Part shown: positions 1 to 3,914 of the stretch, in pieces
How the letters are laid out: each line of letters opens with the position of its first letter
Numbering within the stretch: position 1 is the first letter of the stretch
Source of the DNA: Desulfocapsa sp.
GTDB taxonomy: Bacteria > Desulfobacterota > Desulfobulbia > Desulfobulbales > Desulfocapsaceae
Length of the DNA stretch: 8,075 nucleotides
Assembly (NCBI GenBank): GCA_020717935.1
Contig: DYDK01000075.1
Location: forward strand, 1 to 8,075
Reading direction: 5' to 3'
Made by a program: the position numbers and the translations under genes
The notes under the pieces: generated by a model
What the model saw: the letters and a program-made list of their open reading frames with translations, nothing else
Told to the model about the DNA's origin: nothing
The model's database searches: none

Positions 1-37
1 CTCAACGGAAATTTAGTCATATGTACAAGCCGACTCT
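1..37. other. Short stretch after cmr6, no terminator seen
   Basis: The 37 bases downstream of the cmr6 stop contain no GC-rich hairpin with a T-run. In minus orientation an ATG at 20-18 opens a frame (MTKFPL) running off the window edge, but it has no good ribosome site, so I do not call a gene. The operon may continue beyond the window. Confidence 0.4.
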
Positions 38-955
38 TTAAGTTAATGACATTGGCTCTGAACAGGCTGTTATTTTGAACCTTCCAAAACCCAGAGCGGT
101 CTTAGCCCCCATGCCTTCTTCGGTAATGGCTCGATGCAGGTTTTTTTTCAGCAGACATATTAAGGTGTTTTGATCTTTGGCTTTGGCTTCGGAGAAGGGC
201 GTGCGCAGCAGCAGGCGGAAGACAAAGTCAGCTCCAGGTTTTACCACCAGAAATTTAATGGGAATAGGACTTTGATCCTCGCTGGGGCCACGATTGCCTT
301 TGTCTTTGTAGTAATCGCCAAAGTGCGGATTCAGGATTTCCTCGCCCAGCACTGGCGGGGTTAAGGGGTAGGCATCCAAGACCACCACCTGCCCAGCCAG
401 GGCGTCCTTGTTTCCGCCGGAACCGAACTGGGTCTTGCTGGCCGCGTCTTCCCGCCATTCCATTTTATCGTTAATGATTCCCTTTTCTTTGAGAACTTTT
501 TCCGGCAACCATTTGCCCTGGTCATCACATAAACTGTTAATGAGATGCGCAACTCGTAATACACCCTTTTGGCTGGCTGCTGGGATAAAGGGCATACCGC
601 TGGTGTGATCCAGCACCAGACCGGTTTCGGTGGGATGGGCCATACCGAGGCCTGAGACAAAGGGGCTGGTAAGTTCAGCATGCACGATGAAAGACTGCCA
701 GCCAGCCAACTCCATGGCCTGGCAGTAAGCCGCCTGCTGGAGTTGGCGTTGCTTAAGGATGTCGGCTCCCTGTTTTTTAGATTTCAGATAGTCGTTAATA
801 AGCGGCTTCCGGTCTTGCTTGACCACGGGTTCCAGTTTCCCCTGGTTGTCCCGGTATTGAAGGAACTTGTTGAAAAGTAGGCCAAAGTTTATCGGTGTGT
901 TGGGCGTTGCGGTCAGCGTTCTGTTGATTGCTTGCGATACAAGTCTCATGGGCAT
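38..955 (-). CDS. cmr6: Type III-B Cmr complex RAMP subunit Cmr6
   Basis: Cmr6 is the RAMP subunit that closes the Cmr4 filament near the crRNA 3' end, together with Cmr1. The product (305 residues from ATG 955) has the Cmr6 core pattern TSPFVSGLGMAHPTETGLVL (about 96-115), the segment MPFIPAASQKGVLRVAH (about 121-137), and the closing glycine loop GMGAKTALGFGRFKI (about 280-294). Three starts are close together: GTG 958, ATG 955 (TGATG overlap with the cmr5 stop) and ATG 949. AGGTGAT at 960-954 is a good ribosome site for ATG 949, so the protein may be two residues shorter. It is the last gene of the operon in the window; the 37 bases after its TAA show no clear hairpin terminator. Confidence 0.93.
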   Translation of the reverse strand: MPMRLVSQAINRTLTATPNTPINFGLLFNKFLQYRDNQGKLEPVVKQDRKPLINDYLKSKKQGADILKQRQLQQAAYCQAMELAGWQSFIVHAELTSPFVSGLGMAHPTETGLVLDHTSGMPFIPAASQKGVLRVAHLINSLCDDQGKWLPEKVLKEKGIINDKMEWREDAASKTQFGSGGNKDALAGQVVVLDAYPLTPPVLGEEILNPHFGDYYKDKGNRGPSEDQSPIPIKFLVVKPGADFVFRLLLRTPFSEAKAKDQNTLICLLKKNLHRAITEEGMGAKTALGFGRFKITACSEPMSLT

Positions 956-1314
956 CACCTAAAGAGTTCTGCGTTGGCGTAGCGTTTCAGCCACTCCAGC
1001 ATGGCCAGGGTTTCTTTCTGAGCATGGAGGTATTTGGCTTGTTCCATCTGGCTGATTTGCAGGAGCATCCCGGCAGGTTGATCTGGTGTCAGGATATGTT
1101 GGTTGGCAAGCCACCCAGTGATAATACTGAATGCCGCAATATGCTTGTCCTCTCCCTTGGCGACGAGAAAGGCCAAAGCTTGACCGAACCCGTTTTGAAT
1201 GATCAAAGATGGTAATCCGGCAGAAAAATTCTTGAATTTCTCAGCGTCGCAGCGCAGTTGGCGAAGTTGCTCCAAACAGTACTCCGCCCGTTTTTGTCCC
1301 AGTGTTCTGTTCAT
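955..1314 (-). CDS. cmr5: Type III-B Cmr complex small subunit Cmr5
   Basis: Cmr5 is the small all-helical subunit (the 'small subunit' of type III-B complexes) that stacks along the Cmr4 filament and contacts target RNA. The 119-residue product is of normal family length and shows the expected layout: the N-terminal YCLEQLRQLRCDAEKFKNF helix, LPSLIIQNGFGQALAFLVAK (residues 35-54) matching the conserved 'LP..I..nGL.qtlaf' region, and the C-terminal LEWLKRYANAELFR helix, typical of the family's end (W.K.fA.A). ATG 1314 overlaps the cmr4 TGA and follows GAGGTG at 4 bases. Its own stop overlaps the cmr6 start. Position between cmr4 and cmr6 is the usual one. Confidence 0.94.
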   Translation of the reverse strand: MNRTLGQKRAEYCLEQLRQLRCDAEKFKNFSAGLPSLIIQNGFGQALAFLVAKGEDKHIAAFSIITGWLANQHILTPDQPAGMLLQISQMEQAKYLHAQKETLAMLEWLKRYANAELFR

Positions 1315-2234
1315 TTACCACCTCTTGAAAGCCAGTTAATCTGAAAAATACCCCGCCCCAGGGTCATGTCGCCGCCAATCTGGATGTGGGTGGCGGCGGC
1401 TGTTAGCACCGCGCCTGCCAGGGTGTCGAGAACGATTTTATTGGTTTCTGCCGTGCGTTCCTCGCCAAAGAAAACCAGTGTATAAAGTGAGGAATCAGCG
1501 GGCAGCAGCTCCTGATAGCGCAGGGAACCGTCTTTGGTGGTGCCGGTGGCAGCGTCAATGGCAATCTGGGCCTGCACCTCGGTGGCGGTCTCCATGAGGA
1601 AGGAAAAATGGTGGTCAGGAATGACGACCAACCGCTCGATGGCCGGGTCAATGCTTTTGAATACATCAGCGATGGCCAGCCAGTTCCCTGTCATGGTCTC
1701 AAGGCAAAGGTCTTCGAGAATGAGACTGCCTGAAAGTTCCCCCCGCACTAGTCCGTACTGATCGCCGTCAATGGCCACGGAATCAAGCCCCTTGGCGTCC
1801 ATGCCGACCAGTTCCAGATCGCGGGCCAGACGTTTGAGCAGGGCCGGGCAGACTACCCAAACAAAGGGAACCAAATTGGAGCGGACTGGGAAGGCCATTA
1901 GCTTGGCGTCGGAAAAGGCGATGGCCCCGGCCTGGGATTTACTGGCCTCGGACATGCCAAAGATGCGTTTGGCAAGCTCATCCGCTCGTTTTCTCTTATC
2001 CTCTTTCACTTCAAGATCCACTTCCAGATCCTGGAGCATCCACACCCTTTCGCAGTGGTCGCGAAAGGCCCCTTTGACCCCGGATGCCTGGACATGGGGC
2101 CAGCCGGTATGGCGTTCCCGCTGGATGGGCAAATCCACTGCACCGGTGGCAGAGCCAGCCCCAGCATGAACCGGTGAAATGGCGTGCAGTACGCAAAATT
2201 TACTGTGTTGTTTCAGATAAGTGGAACAACACAA
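1311..2234 (-). CDS. cmr4: Type III-B Cmr complex backbone nuclease subunit Cmr4, start disturbed
   Basis: Cmr4 is present in several copies in the complex and cuts target RNA at 6-base steps. The product has the family signature SPVHAGAGSATGAVDLPIQR at residues 20-39; Asp34 corresponds to Pyrococcus furiosus Cmr4 Asp26, needed for target cleavage. The RAMP pattern SGVKGAFRD (51-59) and the late glycine loop GGDMTLGRGIF follow, so the body looks intact. The start is not: the only usual in-frame start codon before the conserved part is TTG 2234, with no ribosome site, and the ATG at 2238 is out of frame and stops after 12 codons. Compared with P. furiosus the frame is about eight residues longer, and those residues coincide with a hairpin. 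The N-terminus was probably altered by an insertion or deletion; a sequencing error is possible. The stop overlaps cmr5 by ATGA. Confidence 0.9.
   Translation of the reverse strand: MCCSTYLKQHSKFCVLHAISPVHAGAGSATGAVDLPIQRERHTGWPHVQASGVKGAFRDHCERVWMLQDLEVDLEVKEDKRKRADELAKRIFGMSEASKSQAGAIAFSDAKLMAFPVRSNLVPFVWVVCPALLKRLARDLELVGMDAKGLDSVAIDGDQYGLVRGELSGSLILEDLCLETMTGNWLAIADVFKSIDPAIERLVVIPDHHFSFLMETATEVQAQIAIDAATGTTKDGSLRYQELLPADSSLYTLVFFGEERTAETNKIVLDTLAGAVLTAAATHIQIGGDMTLGRGIFQINWLSRGGK
2204..2233. repeat. Strong dyad at the 5' end of the cmr4 frame
   Basis: TGTGTTGTT (2204-2212) and AACAACACA (2225-2233) form a perfect 9-base inverted repeat around 12 bases. Read as 11-base arms with one mismatch, it leaves the 8-base centre AGATAAGT (2215-2222), a layout like a tyrosine-recombinase core site. 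It covers the first seven or so codons of the cmr4 frame upstream of the conserved region, so it is not part of the normal cmr4 sequence. In RNA it would form a hairpin at the presumed cmr4 start. Confidence 0.55.
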
Positions 2235-2237
2235 ACA

Positions 2238-2314
2238 TCTATAACTTATTTAATTAGCTAATCCATGTAAAGTCATAATGTTAAGCTATATAGCTTGGGC
2301 ATAAAAGTTATAGA
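2238..2314. repeat. 10-base inverted repeat flanking the spacer core
   Basis: TCTATAACTT at 2238-2247 and its exact reverse complement AAGTTATAGA at 2305-2314 enclose 57 bases that include two shorter perfect palindromes. The arms are seen directly; whether they are element ends or regulatory dyads is unknown. Confidence 0.5.
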
Positions 2315-2331
2315 GATTTATGCAGATACAC

Positions 2332-2350
2332 TTACATGGTGTTTCTCCTT
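2332..2350 (-). promoter_or_regulatory. Orphan ribosome site and ATG followed directly by TAA
   Basis: In minus orientation AAGGAG (2350-2345), a 7-base spacer (AAACACC) and ATG (2337-2335) make an excellent translation start, but the next codon is TAA (2334-2332). It lies 17 bases past the toxin stop, where the cmr4 start would be expected. The same block, AGGAG..ACACCATG, stands before the antitoxin (2884-2871). It looks like the former cmr4 start, now cut off, or a start-stop mini-frame that acts on translation. Confidence 0.6.
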
Positions 2351-2367
2351 ATTTGGGGATAAAGAAA

Positions 2368-2649
2368 TCAGGGCAATTTTGCCGGATTTTGTCTGTTGTC
2401 GAAAATGGCATGCACCACGATTGCATCCTGTTCGATGGTGTAAAAAACAGAAAACGGAAAACGCCGGATCAGCGTCCGCCGAAAAGGTTGATGATGCTCG
2501 GCAAAGAGCAGAGGCATTTGCATGATCGTCGCAAGACTTGCCTCCACACAATCCAGAAACTCCAGCCCCAAGCCGTGACGCTGATTTTCGTACCAGGTGA
2601 AGGCCAGCTCCAGGTCGTTTTTGGCCCGATTGGTATAGTGAAGTTTCAT
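2368..2649 (-). CDS. RelE/ParE-family toxin embedded in the cmr operon
   Basis: A 93-residue protein of the RelE/ParE superfamily ('plasmid stabilisation' toxins, PF05016). It has the family layout: MKLHYTNRAKNDLELAFTWYE at the start (first strand, then a long helix), a second helix around residues 29-44, then FRRTLIRRFPFSVFYTIE at about residues 56-73 and the final strand IVVHAIFDNRQNP at 76-88. RelE members cleave ribosome-bound mRNA and ParE members poison gyrase; the sequence alone does not tell me which applies, and the C-terminus (HAIFDNRQNPAKLP) looks more like the ParE/plasmid-stabilisation group. The start overlaps the antitoxin stop by ATGA. The pair fills the place where cmr4 should directly follow cmr3, and the frame is complete, so the toxin is probably functional or recently so. 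Confidence 0.88.
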   Translation of the reverse strand: MKLHYTNRAKNDLELAFTWYENQRHGLGLEFLDCVEASLATIMQMPLLFAEHHQPFRRTLIRRFPFSVFYTIEQDAIVVHAIFDNRQNPAKLP

Positions 2650-2873
2650 CGTTGTTTTCCCCGCAATCCAGCATGTACTTCCTGCCAGTCGTGCAACTCC
2701 AGATCTCCTTGTTGATATTGGCGGTATCGTCTTTCAAGCTCCTGCGTTTGCCATTCTGGAAGAGGGAGTTGATCGCTTTCCATTGCTATGGAATCCCAGA
2801 TGTCCTGGGCCAGAATCAGCTTTTGGGTGATGGTCAACTGGTTGATTTCATTTTGAAGTTGTTGGGGGTTCAT
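2646..2873 (-). CDS. Addiction-module antitoxin of the PF09720/TIGR02574 type
   Basis: A 75-residue protein that resembles the 'putative addiction module component' family, the usual partner of RelE/ParE-type toxins. The N-terminal half (LQNEINQLTITQKLILAQDIWDSI) looks like the short helical part of that family, and the C-terminal half has the family pattern LPLPEWQTQELERRYRQY followed by W62QEV, expected to wrap around the toxin. It is expected to neutralise the toxin by binding it; no clear separate DNA-binding domain is visible. ATG 2873 follows AGGAGG at 5 bases and lies 9 bases after the cmr3 stop. The 3' end overlaps the toxin start as ATGA (2649-2646), the normal antitoxin-first arrangement. 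Family assignment is by recalled pattern only. Confidence 0.82.
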   Translation of the reverse strand: MNPQQLQNEINQLTITQKLILAQDIWDSIAMESDQLPLPEWQTQELERRYRQYQQGDLELHDWQEVHAGLRGKQR

Positions 2874-2878
2874 GGTGT

Positions 2879-2884
2879 CCTCCT
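2879..2884 (-). promoter_or_regulatory. Ribosome site of the antitoxin overlapping the cmr3 stop codon
   Basis: AGGAGG in minus orientation with a 5-base spacer (ACACC) before ATG 2873. Its first two bases are the last two bases of the cmr3 TAG stop. Ribosomes ending cmr3 therefore sit directly on this site, so antitoxin synthesis is likely coupled to cmr3 translation. Confidence 0.85.
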
Positions 2885-3914
2885 AAATTGTAAGCAGTTG
2901 ATGTGGCGTGTCATTGCTACTGGCAAAAAACACGGTTCCAGCGGGAAGCCAGGCGGTCATGGGTTTATGAAAGCCTTTGGCCATGTCCCAGCCGCCGATC
3001 CGCAGGAGCTTGCCCGAGGCGCGGGAGACTGTGACAAGCGGTTCGGGCAGGCTGGGCAGGGCAAGGGGTGACAGGGCCATGAGACAGGAGCCGTCTTTTC
3101 CTTCCGGCAGGGCCAGAGAGGGCAGTCTCTGATAGCGGCAGATTCGTTGTTCGCCACCCAGTTGCAGGATGCCGTCTTGACTGAGCGGCAGGGGGTGCTC
3201 GGAGGCGACCCCGGCCACGATGCAAATTCCTTCACGCAGACGGACATGGATGGTGCTGTAGAGATAGCCTTCCTTGGCTGTCCGTTCCGGAGTAAGGGCG
3301 ATGCCAACCCGTTCTTCCCGGACAAAGATGGCACTGGCGGGCAGGATTGCGGGCTGGCCCGGTTGCAGAGCTTCCAGTTTGCGGGTGAAAAGAACATCTT
3401 TCCCTTGCTGCACCGCTGCAAAGGCCGCCGCCGTGGCCCACCAGCCGGAAAGCGGCTGCATATCGGGCTTTTTTGGGGTGTTCAGCCAGACCGGATGAGC
3501 TACGGAGCCGGTCAATCCTAATGGTGAGCCATTCAAGGGTCGGGCGGTTTGAACAGGAATTTCTTTTTCCCAATCCCCTTTCTTGTCCGGCGGGTCTGCG
3601 AACCAGTGGGCTGGAGCTGGCAGGAGCAGGCAATCACTCCCTGCGAGGAAAAGCGGGCCGGTAAGCGTAAAACCGGGCGCGTCAGGCAGACCAAGGATGG
3701 GAAAGGTGTCCAGCCAGGACTCGGGGTTCTTGAGATAGTCAGCCGGGACAATCCCGTTCTGGCCCATGATGGCCGTACGGATTGCGCCGGTGATGGTGGC
3801 GGGCATGGGCGGAAAGAGGGTGTCCACCGCATGGTTCTCCCCTGCCACCATGGATTCTGCCCCCCGGAAAAACAGGGTGTCGATGGGGTCAATGGCAAGC
3901 CAAGTTGTCTGCAT
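2883..3914 (-). CDS. cmr3: Type III-B Cmr complex RAMP subunit Cmr3
   Basis: Cmr3 is the RAMP subunit that binds the 5' handle of the crRNA and contacts Cas10 at the base of the complex. The 343-residue product begins MQTTWLAIDPIDTLFFRG, the typical Cmr3 opening (LxIxPxDTLFFR), followed by FPPMPATITGAIRTA at about residues 35-49, the equivalent of the RAMP helix-1 region. Near the C-terminus LLRIGGWDMAKGFHKP and the following PAGTVFF match the conserved Cmr3 glycine-loop region. Start choice is open: GTG 3917 has AAGGAG (3930-3925) at 7 bases, ATG 3914 at 10 bases; I took the ATG, which overlaps the cas10 TGA as TGATG. The TAG stop (2885-2883) is built into the ribosome site of the next gene, an antitoxin, instead of being followed by cmr4 as in most cmr operons. 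Confidence 0.94.
   Translation of the reverse strand: MQTTWLAIDPIDTLFFRGAESMVAGENHAVDTLFPPMPATITGAIRTAIMGQNGIVPADYLKNPESWLDTFPILGLPDAPGFTLTGPLFLAGSDCLLLPAPAHWFADPPDKKGDWEKEIPVQTARPLNGSPLGLTGSVAHPVWLNTPKKPDMQPLSGWWATAAAFAAVQQGKDVLFTRKLEALQPGQPAILPASAIFVREERVGIALTPERTAKEGYLYSTIHVRLREGICIVAGVASEHPLPLSQDGILQLGGEQRICRYQRLPSLALPEGKDGSCLMALSPLALPSLPEPLVTVSRASGKLLRIGGWDMAKGFHKPMTAWLPAGTVFFASSNDTPHQLLTI

Larger units (their letters stand above)
2235..2367. other. AT-rich spacer with clustered palindromes between toxin and cmr4
   Basis: This 133-base stretch is the only sizeable gap inside the operon and is plainly more AT-rich than its flanks. It contains the perfect palindromes ATTAGCTAAT (2253-2262) and AAGCTATATAGCTT (2283-2296), the inverted pair TCTATAACTT (2238-2247) / AAGTTATAGA (2305-2314), and the inverted pair CCATGTAA (2263-2270) / TTACATGG (2332-2339). 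A weak minus-strand promoter-like pair (ATGACT, 17-base spacer, TTAAAT) is possible but not convincing. Nothing codes for protein. It may be the debris of a small inserted element, a tail that came with the toxin-antitoxin pair, or a control region for cmr4-cmr6. Confidence 0.6.

Noticed and set aside
1..20. Possible start of another minus-strand gene (ATG at 20-18, MTKFPL...)
   Set aside because: Only seven codons are in the window and the upstream bases lack a good ribosome site; not enough to call.
2200..2238. Twelve-codon frame from ATG 2238 as a real leader peptide gene
   Set aside because: No ribosome site precedes it and it lies largely in the dyad; kept only as part of the disturbed cmr4 start.
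2295..2525. Plus-strand open frame across the toxin-cmr4 spacer
   Set aside because: It runs antisense into the toxin gene and lacks recognisable protein features.
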